Notes: generated from the sequence alone by a model not told the origin. DNA of 64,000 bases from Sphingomonas sp. CROZ-RG-20F-R02-07 (GCF_022662335.1 NZ_JAKNQJ010000001.1:372001-436000); one strand, 5' to 3'. Counted from the first letter of the stretch, positions 1 through 12,134 are shown. Program-made: numbers and translations.

Positions 1-1
1 C

Positions 2-3000
2 GAGGCGAGCGGCGGGGTGGATCTGGGGGCGAACGCGTTTCGCGACCTGCACGTCCGCGCACAGCTGCTGCGTGCGCGTGCGCTGTTCCCCAACATGACC
101 GGCAACGACATCCGGCTGCGCGCCACGCTCGACGGCGGCTTCGACAGCGCAGCCTTCGCCTATCGGCTCGATGCAGACCGGTTCGCGTTCGACGATACCG
201 GGTTCGAGGATGTCCATGCCGGCGGCCACGGCCATCTGTCGGCCGCGCCCGTCGCGGTGCCGGTGCGGATCGCGGCGGCGCGCGTGACCGGGGTCGGCAG
301 CGTCGCGGGCGGCATCCTGCGCAACCTGACGCTATCGGGAATCCTCCACGTCACGCCCGAGACGGTGAGCGGCAGCGACCTGGTGCTCGTGTCGGACAAG
401 CTGAAGGGCCGCTTCGTCCTCACGGTCGATCTCGACAGCGGCGTCTATGCGGTGGGAATCGCGGGCGGGCTGGGGCGTTACCTCATCCCCGGGCTCGGCA
501 TCGTCGACATCGCGTCCACCTTCCGCGCGGTGCCGGGGCCGGGCAACCACGGTACGCGGCTGATCGGCAAGGGCACCGCCGATGTGCGCCGGCTGGACGA
601 TGCGTTCTTCGCCAGCCTGATGGGCGGGTTGCCGCACGTCACCGCCGATCTCGAGCGCACACCCGACACCGTTCTCCATCTGAGCAACATCGTGCTGACC
701 GCGCCGCTGCTGCGGATCGTCGGCGGAGGCTATCGCCGGCGCGACGGCAGCGTGCATTTCGAAGGCACCGGGCGCCACGCGACCTATGGCCCGCTGACGC
801 TGAAGCTGGACGGACCGATCGGCAAGCCGGTGATCGACCTGGCCTTCGCGAGCCCCGACGCGACCTTGGGCTTGAACGGGGTGCGCGCGCATCTCGATCC
901 GACACCGCAGGGCTTCGCCTTCACCGCGAGCGGCGGGGCGCACACCGGGCCGTTCGTGGCGCGGGGCGCGATCCTGTTGCCGAGCGGGCCCGGCGCATCG
1001 GCGATCCGCGTCGATGCGATCGACACCGCGGGCGCGCATGCGAGCGGGCTGTTGGCGATCGTGGCGGGCGGCTTCGACGGGCGGCTCGCGGTCACCGGCG
1101 CGGCGACGGGCGCGCTGACGTTCCGTCCGGTCGGCACCATCCAGCGGATCGGCGTGGCGCTCGACGGCCGGGGCGTCCGATATGGCGGCGCGGTGCTGCG
1201 GCAGGGCCATGTCGAGGCGGATCTGCTGCTCGATCCGGCGGGCATGCGGATCGATGCGAGCGCCAATGGTCAGGGCCTCCGCCGCGGCGCGCTGAACCTC
1301 TCGCGCTTCGCCATCGCCGCGCATCTGAAGGGCGGCACGGGCGAGGTGCGCGGATCGATCGCCGGCACGCGCGGCCGGCCCTTCGCGATCCAGGCGATCG
1401 CGCAGATGACGCGCACGCGGGCGAGCGTGGCGGCGCAGGGCACGCTCGACGGCCGCCCGATCGCGCTGACGGCGCCCGCGATCCTGACGCGCGAGGACGA
1501 TGGCTGGCGGCTGGCGACGACGCGGCTTGCCTTTGCCGGGGGCGAGGCGACCATCGCCGGCCGGTTCGGCGGCAGCCATGGGGCGATCGACGCGACCATG
1601 ACGCGGATGCCGCTGGCGATCCTCGATATCGGTTATCCGGGGCTCGGGCTGCTGGGCAACGCCTCGGGCAGCCTGTCGGTGGTGACGGGGCCGGGCCCGA
1701 CCACGGGCAAGATCGCGGTGACGGTGCGCGGGCTGTCGCGCGCGGGGCTGGTGCTGTCGTCGCGGCCGATCGACCTGGGGCTCGCAGGAATGCTCTCCGC
1801 CGACACGCTCGGTGCGCGCGCGGTGCTGGCGAGCGGCGGCAAGACGATCGGACGCGCGCAGGCGCGGCTCGCGCTGGCGCCAGGCGGCGACGTCGCCACG
1901 CGGATCGCCTCGGCAGGGCTGTTCGCGCAGCTCCGCTATGCCGGGCCGGCGGACGCGCTGTGGCGGCTGAGCGGTGTCGAGCTGTTCGACCTGTCCGGCC
2001 CGATCGCGGTTGCGGCGGACGCCACCGGCCGTGTCGATGCGCCCGCGATCCGCGGCGTAGTGCAGGCGACCGGCGCGCGGCTGGAAAGCGGCACGACCGG
2101 CACCGTCTTCACCAATGTGCAGGCGAGCGGCCGATTCGGCGGCGCCGGGCTGGTGATCGACCGTTTCGCCGGCGATGCGGGCAAGGGCGGGCGGGTGACC
2201 GGCGGCGGCCGGTTCGACTTTTCCGCCGCGCACGGCGTCGGGCTCGATCTCGCGCTCAAGGCCGATCACGCCGCGATGATCGCGCGCGACGACATCGCCG
2301 CGACCGTTACCGGCACGCTCACCTTCAAATCGGACGGGTCGGGCGGGACGATCGGCGGCGACGTCACGCTCGACCGCAGCCGCTATCGCTTGGGCCAGGC
2401 GACCGCGGCGAGCGCGGTGCCGCAGTTGAACATCCGCGAGATCAACCTGCCCGAAGGCGGCGAGGAGGCAGAGGCGCCCACCCGGCCCTGGACGCTCGCC
2501 GTGCACGCGCATGCGCCAGGGCAGGTCCGCGTGCTGGGCCTCGGCCTCGACAGCGAATGGAGCGCGGACCTGGCCATCGCGGGTGCGCCGGACGATCCCG
2601 CGATCACCGGCCGCGCGACGCTGATCCGGGGCGATTATGATTTCGCGGGTCGCAAGTTCACGCTCGATCGCGGCGTGATCCGCTTCGCCGGCGAATTGCC
2701 CGCCAACCCCGCGCTCGACATCACCGCCAATGCCGACAGCACCGGGCTTAACGCGCAGATCCGCGTGACCGGCGTGGCGCTGAAGCCCGAGATCGGCTTC
2801 ACCAGCGTGCCCGCGCTGCCGCAGGACGAGCTGTTGTCTCGGCTGCTGTTCGGCACCTCGATCACCAACCTGTCCGCGCCCGAGGCGCTGCAACTCGCAG
2901 CGGCCGTGGCGGCGCTGCAGAATGGCGGGCGCGGCGGGCTCAACCCGATCAACGCGGTGCGGCGCGCGGCGGGGCTCGATCGCCTGCGCATCCTGCCCGC

Positions 3001-3202
3001 CGATCCGCAGACCGGGCAGGGCACCTCGATCGCGGCGGGCAAATATGTGACGCGGCGTTTCTATGCCGAGATCGTGACCGACGGGCAGGGCTATAGCGCG
3101 ACCCAGGCCGAGTTTCAGGTGACGCGCTGGCTGTCGCTCCTCTCCAGCATCTCGACGCTCGGACGGCAGAGCGGCAATGTGCGCGTGTCGAAGGATTATT
3201 GA
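2..3202 (+). CDS. tamB: TamB-type translocation and assembly module protein, 3' part
   Basis: The reading frame is open from the left edge, so the gene begins upstream of the window; about 1066 codons are present. TamB spans the periplasm from the inner membrane and works with the BamA-like TamA in outer-membrane protein assembly or lipid transport. The visible part is a long series of amphipathic beta segments, and the last ~350 residues match the TamB C-terminal domain (DUF490), including an LSRLLFGTSITNLS-like stretch, ALQLAAAVAALQ, and an aromatic end (VSKDY). In related genomes tamA lies directly upstream, outside this window. The family call is confident; the exact substrate is unknown. 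Confidence 0.85.
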   Translation, partial: EASGGVDLGANAFRDLHVRAQLLRARALFPNMTGNDIRLRATLDGGFDSAAFAYRLDADRFAFDDTGFEDVHAGGHGHLSAAPVAVPVRIAAARVTGVGSVAGGILRNLTLSGILHVTPETVSGSDLVLVSDKLKGRFVLTVDLDSGVYAVGIAGGLGRYLIPGLGIVDIASTFRAVPGPGNHGTRLIGKGTADVRRLDDAFFASLMGGLPHVTADLERTPDTVLHLSNIVLTAPLLRIVGGGYRRRDGSVHFEGTGRHATYGPLTLKLDGPIGKPVIDLAFASPDATLGLNGVRAHLDPTPQGFAFTASGGAHTGPFVARGAILLPSGPGASAIRVDAIDTAGAHASGLLAIVAGGFDGRLAVTGAATGALTFRPVGTIQRIGVALDGRGVRYGGAVLRQGHVEADLLLDPAGMRIDASANGQGLRRGALNLSRFAIAAHLKGGTGEVRGSIAGTRGRPFAIQAIAQMTRTRASVAAQGTLDGRPIALTAPAILTREDDGWRLATTRLAFAGGEATIAGRFGGSHGAIDATMTRMPLAILDIGYPGLGLLGNASGSLSVVTGPGPTTGKIAVTVRGLSRAGLVLSSRPIDLGLAGMLSADTLGARAVLASGGKTIGRAQARLALAPGGDVATRIASAGLFAQLRYAGPADALWRLSGVELFDLSGPIAVAADATGRVDAPAIRGVVQATGARLESGTTGTVFTNVQASGRFGGAGLVIDRFAGDAGKGGRVTGGGRFDFSAAHGVGLDLALKADHAAMIARDDIAATVTGTLTFKSDGSGGTIGGDVTLDRSRYRLGQATAASAVPQLNIREINLPEGGEEAEAPTRPWTLAVHAHAPGQVRVLGLGLDSEWSADLAIAGAPDDPAITGRATLIRGDYDFAGRKFTLDRGVIRFAGELPANPALDITANADSTGLNAQIRVTGVALKPEIGFTSVPALPQDELLSRLLFGTSITNLSAPEALQLAAAVAALQNGGRGGLNPINAVRRAAGLDRLRILPADPQTGQGTSIAAGKYVTRRFYAEIVTDGQGYSATQAEFQVTRWLSLLSSISTLGRQSGNVRVSKDY

Positions 3203-3337
3203 TCCCGGCTTTGGTGAACGTGCCATAACAGGATCGATCTGACGGAAAATTCACGTTTTTTGCACGCGGGGACGCGTATCGCGCGATGATGAGCCTCGCG
3301 CCGTCTCGCCGGCGGCCGGGCGCCGAAAGGATATCGG

Positions 3338-4429
3338 GTGTCGCACCGCGTACCGTCGCGAAACCATCTGTTCGACGCATTGCGCGGCCTGGCGGCCGTG
3401 GCGGTGATGCTGTTCCACGTCACCAACATCGATCGCGATCCGATGCTGGCCGGCGGCTATCTCGCGGTCGACCTGTTCTTCCTGCTGAGCGGTTTCGTGC
3501 TGTGGAACGCCTATGGCGCGCGGCTGGTGGAGGGCCTGTCGGCGGGCGCGTTCCTGCGCATCCGGCTGGTGCGGCTCTATCCGATGTTCGCGATCGGGAT
3601 GGCGCTGGGGATCGTCCGCGCGCTGGGGGCGATGCATCTCGGCGATCCGCGCGCGCCGACCTGGCCGATGCTGATCGTGCAGACGCTGGCGACCGCGCTG
3701 CTGATCCCGTCCGGCGTCAGCGACGAAGGCGTGTTCCCGCTCGACAACCCCGCCTGGTCGCTGTCGCTGGAGGTGATCGTCAACATCGCCTTCTGCCTGT
3801 GGATGGTGCGGCGGCCAGACCGGATGCTGGGGATGCTGTGCGTCGTCGTCGCCTTCGCGCTTGTCATGGTCGCTTTGCGCTTCGGGTCGCTCGATACGGG
3901 GTGGAAGGCGGCGAACGCCATCGGCGGCCCGATCCGCTGCGCGTTCAGCTTCACGCTCGGCGTGCTGATGGCGCGGCGGGGGATCCATGCCGCGCATGAT
4001 CCGCGAAGCGGGCGGCTGTTGCCCTATGCCATCCTCGCGCTCGTGCTGGCGGTCATCGCCTTCCCGCCGGGCGCGGCGTTGCGGCCGTGGTTCGATCTCG
4101 CCTGCGTGATGATCGTGTTTCCCGCGATCGTGGCGCTGGCGGCGAACGCGCGGATGGCGGGCGCAGGCGCGTGGATCGCGACCGTGCTTGGGGACATGTC
4201 CTATCCCCTCTATGCGATCCACTATCCGCTGATCCGGCCGGCGATGGTGCTCTGCGCCCGGTTCCACATCGGCGGCGGCAACGCGATCGTCGCGATCGCG
4301 GGATTGTGCCTGGCGTCGGCCGCCCTGCTCGTTCCCGTCGATCGCGTGCTACGCGGCTGGCTCGGCCGCCGGCTTCAGCCGTGCAGGCCCACCACCGTCT
4401 TCACCTCCATGAAGTCCGCCAGACCGTAA
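3338..4429 (+). CDS. Acyltransferase 3 family membrane protein (OafA/YrhL-like)
   Basis: A 363-residue integral membrane acyltransferase of the kind that O-acylates polysaccharide or lipid sugars from the cytoplasmic membrane. The family signature is at the N terminus (FDALRGLAAVAVMLFH, with the conserved R and H), followed by about ten hydrophobic helices and a late SYPLYAIHYPL motif. The start is a GTG preceded by AAAGGAT. The 3' end runs 55 bases past the stop of the convergent aldehyde dehydrogenase, so the two genes overlap tail to tail. The acceptor cannot be named because no polysaccharide cluster adjoins it. Confidence 0.85.
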   Translation: MSHRVPSRNHLFDALRGLAAVAVMLFHVTNIDRDPMLAGGYLAVDLFFLLSGFVLWNAYGARLVEGLSAGAFLRIRLVRLYPMFAIGMALGIVRALGAMHLGDPRAPTWPMLIVQTLATALLIPSGVSDEGVFPLDNPAWSLSLEVIVNIAFCLWMVRRPDRMLGMLCVVVAFALVMVALRFGSLDTGWKAANAIGGPIRCAFSFTLGVLMARRGIHAAHDPRSGRLLPYAILALVLAVIAFPPGAALRPWFDLACVMIVFPAIVALAANARMAGAGAWIATVLGDMSYPLYAIHYPLIRPAMVLCARFHIGGGNAIVAIAGLCLASAALLVPVDRVLRGWLGRRLQPCRPTTVFTSMKSARP

Positions 4430-5799
4430 CGCCCGTTCTCGCGGCCGTTGCCCGATTGCTTGTAGCCGCCGAACGGCGCGCCCAGATCGGGGCTCCAGCT
4501 GTTGATCGTCACGAGCCCCGCGCGCAGCCGCCCGGCGACCTCGGCCGCCGCCGCCGGATCGCCCGAGATCGTCGCGGACAGGCCGTAGGGCGTGTCGTTG
4601 GCGATGCGGATCGCCTCGTCCTGATCGGCATAGCGGGTGATCGTCGCGACCGGGCCGAACGTCTCCTCCTGCGCGATCCGCATTTCGGGCGTCACGTCGG
4701 CAAAGAGCGTCGGCTGGATATAATAGCCGGCGTTGCGGCCGTCGGGGCGGCCGGGGCCGCCGGTCACGAGCGTCGCGCCCTCGTCGATCGCCGACTGGAT
4801 CAGCTCCTGGATCTTGTCGAACTGCGCCTTGTTGACGACGGGGCCGATCTGCTGGCCCATCTCGGCCGGATCGCCGACGCGGGTCTGCTCCATCATCGCC
4901 TTCACGAACGCGGTGGCGTCGGCCACCTGGCTGTCGTGCACGAGCAGGCGGGTGGGCGCGATGCAGCTCTGGCCCGAATTGGCGAGCACGCCCGCGACGG
5001 TCGGCGGCAGCACGGCCGCCAGGTCCGCGCCCTCCAGCACCAGATTGGCCGCCTTGCCGCCCAGTTCCTGATGGACCCGCTTCACGGTGGCGGCGGCGGC
5101 CTGGGCGATCAGGATGCCGGCGCGGGTGGAGCCGGTGAAGCTCACCATGTCGACATCCTTGTGCGCGCTCAGCGCCGCGCCGACGCCGGGGCCGTCGCCC
5201 TGCACCAGGTTGAACACGCCGGCGGGCACGCCCGCGGCGTGCATGATCTCGGCCAGGATCGCCGCGCATCCCGGCGCCTCTTCCGAGGGCTTCAGCACCA
5301 TCGTGTCGCCTGCCGCGAGCGCGGGGGCGACCTTCGCGCAGATCTGGTTCAGCGGCCAGTTCCACGGCGTAATCATCGCGACGACGCCCAGCGGCTCATG
5401 CACCACGCGCGCCTTGCCGATCGTCTCCTCGAACTGGAACGCGGCCAGCGCCTTGGCGGTCGCGGCGAAATGGCCGAGCCCGGTGGGCGCCTGCGCCATC
5501 GTCGCCAGGCCGATCGGCGCGCCCATCTCCTGGCTGATCGCCTTGGCCAGATCGGGGATGCGCGCCTTGTATTCGGCCATGATCCGCTGGAGCACCGCCT
5601 GGCGCTCGTCCACGCTGGTGCGGCTCCAGCTTTCGAACGCGCGGCGTGCGGCGGCGACCGCCTTGTCGGCATCGGCGGCGGTGCCGAGCGTGATTTCGGT
5701 GACGGGCTGTTCGGTCGATGGGTCGATCACCGCATGCCGCCGGCCGCCCTCGCTCTTCACCCAGGCGCCGTCGATATAATGGTCGAGATAGCTGTTCAT
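4375..5799 (-). CDS. NAD(P)-dependent aldehyde dehydrogenase
   Basis: A 474-residue aldehyde dehydrogenase, the usual length for the superfamily, oxidising an aldehyde to its acid with NAD(P). Visible motifs are the cofactor/proline segment ITPWNWPL, the catalytic glutamate in QELGGKAA, the nucleophilic cysteine in NSGQSCIAP, and the C-terminal ETFGPV and PFGGYKQSG. The start (MNSYLDHYI) has GGAGAGG seven bases upstream. It is divergent from the SDR and quinone oxidoreductase genes, which suggests a shared role in turnover of an aldehyde or alcohol. The substrate is not evident from sequence. Confidence 0.93.
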   Translation of the reverse strand: MNSYLDHYIDGAWVKSEGGRRHAVIDPSTEQPVTEITLGTAADADKAVAAARRAFESWSRTSVDERQAVLQRIMAEYKARIPDLAKAISQEMGAPIGLATMAQAPTGLGHFAATAKALAAFQFEETIGKARVVHEPLGVVAMITPWNWPLNQICAKVAPALAAGDTMVLKPSEEAPGCAAILAEIMHAAGVPAGVFNLVQGDGPGVGAALSAHKDVDMVSFTGSTRAGILIAQAAAATVKRVHQELGGKAANLVLEGADLAAVLPPTVAGVLANSGQSCIAPTRLLVHDSQVADATAFVKAMMEQTRVGDPAEMGQQIGPVVNKAQFDKIQELIQSAIDEGATLVTGGPGRPDGRNAGYYIQPTLFADVTPEMRIAQEETFGPVATITRYADQDEAIRIANDTPYGLSATISGDPAAAAEVAGRLRAGLVTINSWSPDLGAPFGGYKQSGNGRENGRYGLADFMEVKTVVGLHG

Positions 5800-5919
5800 G
5801 GTCGATCCTCTCCAGATTCCACGATCGGGTATGGCGACGATCCTTGGGCCCCGCGCGGGTGGGTTGCAACCCGAAACGCGCCGGGCGCGTTCGGGACGTT
5901 CGCGATCAAGGAGAAGTTC

Positions 5920-6678
5920 ATGACCCGCTTCACGGGCAAGACCGTCATCGTCACCGGCGCCGCCTCGGGCATCGGCAAGGCCGCCGCGGAGCGCTTCGCG
6001 CGCGAGGGCGCGAATGTGCTGGCGCTCGATCTGGACGGGGACAAGCTCGCCAAGGCGCTCTCGGCGCTCCCCGCGGAGCGGCTCGAGACGATGGCGTGCG
6101 ACACCGCGCGATCGGCCGATGCGCGCGCGGCGGTGGCCAGGGCGGTGGAACGGTTCGGCGGGGTGGACGTGCTGGTCAACAATGCCGGCGTCGCGGTCAC
6201 GGGCGACGTGACCGACACCGACGAGGAGGATTGGAACCGCGTGATGGCCGTGAACGTGAACGGCTATTTCCACATGGCGAAGGCGGCCCTTCCCGAATTG
6301 AAGAAGACGCGCGGCGCGATCGTGCAGACATCGTCCGTCTCGGGTCTGGGCGGCGATTGGGGGATGGCGGCCTACAACGCGTCCAAGGGCGCGGTGACGA
6401 ACCTGACGCGCGCGATGGCCATGGATCACGGCAAGGACGGGGTGCGCGTCAATGCGGTGAACCCCACCTTCACCGATACCGGCATGACGTCGGATATGAA
6501 GGACGAGGCCACCGTCGCCAAATTTCTGGAGCGCATTCCGATGAGGCGTATCGGCCAACCCGAAGACATCGCCGCGGCGATGGCGTTCCTGGCGAGCGAG
6601 GATGCGGGCTTCATCACCGGGGTGAACCTGCCCGTTGATGGCGGGCTGACCGCCTCCAACGGGCAGCCTGCGCAGTGA
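5920..6678 (+). CDS. Short-chain dehydrogenase/reductase (SDR)
   Basis: A 252-residue classical SDR. The Rossmann glycine motif TGAASGIG lies at about residues 12-19, NNAG at about 87, and the active-site YNASK motif at about 152, with a serine about 14 residues before it. It probably interconverts an alcohol and a ketone with NAD(P). AAGGAG lies just upstream of the chosen ATG. Its stop overlaps the start of the following quinone oxidoreductase (GTGA), so the two are cotranscribed. The divergent aldehyde dehydrogenase lies 120 bases away. Substrate unknown. Confidence 0.9.
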   Translation: MTRFTGKTVIVTGAASGIGKAAAERFAREGANVLALDLDGDKLAKALSALPAERLETMACDTARSADARAAVARAVERFGGVDVLVNNAGVAVTGDVTDTDEEDWNRVMAVNVNGYFHMAKAALPELKKTRGAIVQTSSVSGLGGDWGMAAYNASKGAVTNLTRAMAMDHGKDGVRVNAVNPTFTDTGMTSDMKDEATVAKFLERIPMRRIGQPEDIAAAMAFLASEDAGFITGVNLPVDGGLTASNGQPAQ

Positions 6679-7652
6679 GCGCGCGCGTCGCCCGGATCGA
6701 TCGCATCGGCGGCCCCGAGGTGATCGAATGGCATGACGTCGACCTGCCGGCCCCGGCCGCCGGCGAGGTGCGGATCGCACACCATGCGGTGGGGCTGAAC
6801 TTCATCGACGTCTATCACCGCAGCGGAGTCTATCCGGTCAGCCTGCCTTCCGGGCTCGGTAGCGAAGCGGCGGGCACGATCGAGGCGGTGGGCGAGGGCG
6901 TCGAGGGCTTTGCCGTAGGCGACCGCGTGGGCACCTTCGGCCCGACGCGCGGCGCCTATGCCAGTGCGCGCAACGTCGCCGCCGATCAGGTCGTGCCGCT
7001 GTCCGATGCGGTGGATTTCGACACGGCGGCGGCGATCATGCTGAAGGGCGCGACCGCCGCCTTCCTCGTCGAGGATTGCGCGAAGGTGGCGGCAGGGCAG
7101 ATGGTGCTCGTCCACGCGGCGGCGGGGGGCGTCGGCCATCTGCTCGTCGGCTGGCTGAAGGCGGTGGGCGCGGTGGTGATCGGCACCGCCGGCACGGCCG
7201 GAAAGGCGGCGCGCGCGACTGCGGCGGGCGCTGACCATGTGATCGTCCACACGCAGGAGGATGTCGTCGCGCGCGTCCGTGCGATCACCGACGGGGCCGG
7301 CGTGTCGACGGTGTTCGACGGCGTCGGTGCCGCGACCTGGGACGTGTCGCTCGCGAGTGCTGCACGGCGCGGGCTGATCGTGAGCTATGGCAATGCCGGC
7401 GGCGCGGTGGAGGGCGTGAAGCTCGCCACGCTGGCGTCGCACGGCTCGCTGTTCGTCACCCGGCCGACCTTGTTCGATTATGCGGTATCGGGCGACGACA
7501 AGCGGCGGATCGCCGCGCGCGTCTTCGCGATGCTGGCGCGCGGCGCGATCGTGCCCGAGATCGGCCGCCGCTTTCCGCTCGAACGCACGGCCGACGCGCA
7601 CCGCGCGCTGGAGGCGGGCGAGACTCAGGGGAGCACGGTGCTGACGCTCTAG
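6675..7652 (+). CDS. NADPH:quinone oxidoreductase family protein (QOR type)
   Basis: A 325-residue member of the zinc-independent quinone oxidoreductase branch of the medium-chain dehydrogenases. The N terminus has the QOR signature (HHAVGLNFIDVYHRSGVYP), followed by a Rossmann segment AAAGGVGHLL. Zinc-binding cysteines are absent, as usual in this branch. It is expected to carry out NADPH-dependent one-electron reduction of quinones or enone reduction. The GTG start overlaps the stop of the SDR gene by four bases, so translation is probably coupled. The exact substrate is not resolvable. Confidence 0.88.
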   Translation: MSARVARIDRIGGPEVIEWHDVDLPAPAAGEVRIAHHAVGLNFIDVYHRSGVYPVSLPSGLGSEAAGTIEAVGEGVEGFAVGDRVGTFGPTRGAYASARNVAADQVVPLSDAVDFDTAAAIMLKGATAAFLVEDCAKVAAGQMVLVHAAAGGVGHLLVGWLKAVGAVVIGTAGTAGKAARATAAGADHVIVHTQEDVVARVRAITDGAGVSTVFDGVGAATWDVSLASAARRGLIVSYGNAGGAVEGVKLATLASHGSLFVTRPTLFDYAVSGDDKRRIAARVFAMLARGAIVPEIGRRFPLERTADAHRALEAGETQGSTVLTL

Positions 7653-7666
7653 CGCTGCGCCAATAC

Positions 7667-7680
7667 TGACCTATGTCAGC
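7667..7680. promoter_or_regulatory. Short palindrome upstream of manganese catalase
   Basis: CTGAC-N4-GTCAG is a perfect five-base inverted repeat about 90 bases before the catalase start. Its spacing resembles CRP/FNR-family operators, but the half-sites do not match a known consensus. Regulation of the catalase from here is an inference. Confidence 0.25.
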
Positions 7681-7771
7681 ATAAATTGCTGTAATCATTG
7701 CGCTTTGTCGTCGGGCATTTTGGCGCCTGGTCCGTTTCTCCGTCGGCATCACGCCACCGATGGAGATTTCC

Positions 7772-8626
7772 ATGTATTACCACGACAGCCGCCTGCAATA
7801 TCCGGTCACCTGCGAGCGACCCGATCCGGCCTTTGCCACGCTGCTGCAACAAGCGATCGGCGGGGTGGAGGGCGAGATCCGCGTCTGCATGCAGTATTTC
7901 TTCCAGGCCTGGGGCAATCGCGCGCCGGACTCGAAATATCGCGACATGCTGCTCCACACCGCCACCGAGGAGATCGGCCATATCGAGATGCTGGCAACCG
8001 CGGTCGCCCTCAATCTCGACAAGGCGCCGACCTCGCTTCAGGAAGAGGGCGCGGCGGACGGCGTCGTCGGCGCGATCATGGGCGGCGGCAGCGGCAAGGG
8101 TGCGATCGAGCACATGATCCACAAGAACCTGTTGTCGGCAGGCCTGGCCGCAATGCCGATGGACTCGGACGGCGTGCCGTTCAACATGAGCCACATCTAT
8201 GCCAGCGGCAACGTCGCCGCGGACATGTATTGCAACGTCGCGGCGGAAAGCACGGGCCGCGTGCTCGCGGTGCGCCTGTTCAACGCGACCGAGGACGCTG
8301 GCATGAAGAAGATGCTGCATTACATGATCGCGCGCGACACGATGCACCAGCAGCAATGGCTTGCGGTGCTGGAGGAACTGGGCGGCCCCGGCGCCAATCT
8401 GCCGATTCCCAATTCCTTCCCGCAGGAGCAGGAAGACCAGCAGAACAACTATAATTTCTATGCGACGGCGGTGAACGGCTCGGTGCCCGCAGGCCGTTGG
8501 AGCAGCGGGCCGTCGATCGACGGCAAGGGCGAGTTTACCGTCTTCCGCAACGAACCGCTCGGCGACACGCCCGTTCTCGGCGCTTCCAGGCCCGACAGCG
8601 CCGCGCAAAGCCAGCAGATCGGCTGA
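7772..8626 (+). CDS. Manganese catalase family protein
   Basis: A 284-residue ferritin-like protein matching the dimanganese catalase family, which disproportionates hydrogen peroxide without haem. Metal-ligand segments are visible: GGVEGEIRVCMQY, then TEEIGHIEM (E-x2-H), the ESTGR glutamate, and ARDTMHQ. The start is set at the second ATG (MYYHD) because GGAG lies six bases before it and inside the first four codons of the longer version. The C-terminal tail is hydrophilic. It is a single gene between the QOR gene and the convergent glnA. A role in oxidative stress is likely from the family. Confidence 0.88.
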   Translation: MYYHDSRLQYPVTCERPDPAFATLLQQAIGGVEGEIRVCMQYFFQAWGNRAPDSKYRDMLLHTATEEIGHIEMLATAVALNLDKAPTSLQEEGAADGVVGAIMGGGSGKGAIEHMIHKNLLSAGLAAMPMDSDGVPFNMSHIYASGNVAADMYCNVAAESTGRVLAVRLFNATEDAGMKKMLHYMIARDTMHQQQWLAVLEELGGPGANLPIPNSFPQEQEDQQNNYNFYATAVNGSVPAGRWSSGPSIDGKGEFTVFRNEPLGDTPVLGASRPDSAAQSQQIG

Positions 8627-8635
8627 GCGCGAACG

Positions 8636-8663
8636 AAAAGGCGCCCGGATCGCTCCGGGCGCC
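8636..8663 (-). terminator. Rho-independent terminator of glnA (possibly bidirectional)
   Basis: A ten-base perfect stem (GGCGCCCGGA / TCCGGGCGCC, 8640-8649 with 8654-8663) has a four-base loop. Read on the minus strand it is followed by TTTTC, as expected for glnA, which stops about 50 bases earlier. The same hairpin can also end the catalase transcript, but no T-run follows on the plus strand. Confidence 0.8.
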
Positions 8664-8713
8664 TCTCGTCACGGGTGGCGGCATGGTGGTCCCATGCCGC
8701 CGCCGATGCGATG

Positions 8714-10126
8714 TCAGCCGCTGTAATACATGTCGAATTCGACCGGGCTGGGCGTCATTTCCCAGCGCGCGACCTCTTCGAACTTCAGATCGATATAGCT
8801 TTCGATCTGGTCGGCGGAGAACACGTCGCCCTTCAGCAGGAAGTCGTGATCCGCCGCCAGGCTGTCGAGCGCTTCGCGCAGCGATGCGCAGACGGTCGGC
8901 ACCTGGGCCAGTTCGGCGGGCGGCAGGTCGTACAGATTCTTGTCCATCGCCTCGCCGGGATGGATCTTGTTCAGGATGCCGTCCATCCCCGCCATCATCA
9001 GCGCCGCATAGGCGAGATAGGGGTTGGCGAGCGCATCGGGGAAGCGGATCTCGACGCGCTTCGCCTTGGGGCCGGTGCCGTACGGAATGCGGCACGATGC
9101 CGAACGGTTGCGCGCCGAATAGGCGAGCAGCACGGGCGCTTCGTAACCCGGTACCAGCCGCTTGTAGCTGTTGGTCGAGGGGTTGGTGAAGGCGTTCAGC
9201 GCCTTGGCATGCTTGATGATGCCGCCGATGAAGAACAGGCACATGTCCGACAGGCCGGCATAGCCATTGCCCGCGAACAGCGGCTTGCCGCCATCCCAGA
9301 TCGAGAAATGCGTGTGCATCCCCGAGCCATTGTCCTCCTTGATCGGCTTGGGCATGAACGTCGCCGTCTTGCCGTAAGCGTGCGCGACCTGGTGGACGAC
9401 ATATTTGTAGATCTGCATCCGGTCCGCGGTGGTGGTCAGCGTGCCGAAGGTCATGCCGAGTTCGTGCTGCGCGGCGGCCACCTCGTGATGGTGCTTGTCG
9501 CAGGGCAGGCCCATCTCGAGCATGGTCGACACCATCTCGCCGCGGATGTCGACCGCGCTGTCGACCGGGGCAACGGGGAAGTAACCGCCCTTGGCGCGCG
9601 GACGGTGTGCCAGATTGCCGCCCTCATATTCGCGGCCGGTGTTGGTCGGCAGCTCGATATCGTCGATCTTGAAATAGGAGCCGGCATAGTTGGTGTCGAA
9701 CTGCACGTTGTCGAACATGAAGAACTCGGCCTCGGGGCCGACATAGATGGTGTCGCCGACGCCCGTGGTCTTGAGATAGGCCTCGGCGCGCTTGGCGGTG
9801 GAGCGCGGATCGCGCGCGTACAGCTCGCCCGTCGACGGCTCGACGATGTCGCATACCAGGATCAGCATCGGCGTGGCCGAGAACGGATCGGTCCACACCG
9901 CGCCCAGATCCGGCTTCAGGATCATGTCCGACTCGTTGATCGCCTTCCAGCCCTCGATCGAGGAGCCGTCGAACATCAGCCCGTCGGTCAGCTCGTCCTC
10001 GCCGATGACGCTCGCGACCATCGTCAGATGCTGCCATTTGCCCTTGGGATCGGTGAAGCGCAGATCGACCCACTCGATCTCCTGCTCCTTGATCATGTTC
10101 AGGACGTCGTTGGCCGAATTCGCCAT
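8714..10126 (-). CDS. glnA: Glutamine synthetase type I
   Basis: A 470-residue GSI that makes glutamine from glutamate, ammonia and ATP as a cytoplasmic dodecamer. Visible signatures include FDGSSIEGW near residue 52, the ATP-binding [14 protein letters not shown] region, and the C-terminal NLYDLPP, whose tyrosine is the adenylylation site of GSI-beta enzymes, so control by GlnE is expected. GGAAG precedes the ATG. It lies 43 bases downstream of glnB in the same direction and ends at a strong hairpin. A sigma-54 promoter upstream of glnB probably drives both genes. Confidence 0.97.
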   Translation of the reverse strand: MANSANDVLNMIKEQEIEWVDLRFTDPKGKWQHLTMVASVIGEDELTDGLMFDGSSIEGWKAINESDMILKPDLGAVWTDPFSATPMLILVCDIVEPSTGELYARDPRSTAKRAEAYLKTTGVGDTIYVGPEAEFFMFDNVQFDTNYAGSYFKIDDIELPTNTGREYEGGNLAHRPRAKGGYFPVAPVDSAVDIRGEMVSTMLEMGLPCDKHHHEVAAAQHELGMTFGTLTTTADRMQIYKYVVHQVAHAYGKTATFMPKPIKEDNGSGMHTHFSIWDGGKPLFAGNGYAGLSDMCLFFIGGIIKHAKALNAFTNPSTNSYKRLVPGYEAPVLLAYSARNRSASCRIPYGTGPKAKRVEIRFPDALANPYLAYAALMMAGMDGILNKIHPGEAMDKNLYDLPPAELAQVPTVCASLREALDSLAADHDFLLKGDVFSADQIESYIDLKFEEVARWEMTPSPVEFDMYYSG

Positions 10127-10169
10127 GTTTTCGCTTCCTTGGTTAGAACGTCAGAAAAAACTCTGGGGA

Positions 10170-12133
<1,964 letters not shown>

Positions 12134-12134
<1 letters not shown>

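Noticed and set aside
332-3226. A 960-codon open frame on the minus strand opposite tamB
   Set aside because: It is rich in Arg, Ala and Pro with no domain pattern, and its length reflects high GC and the codon use of tamB.
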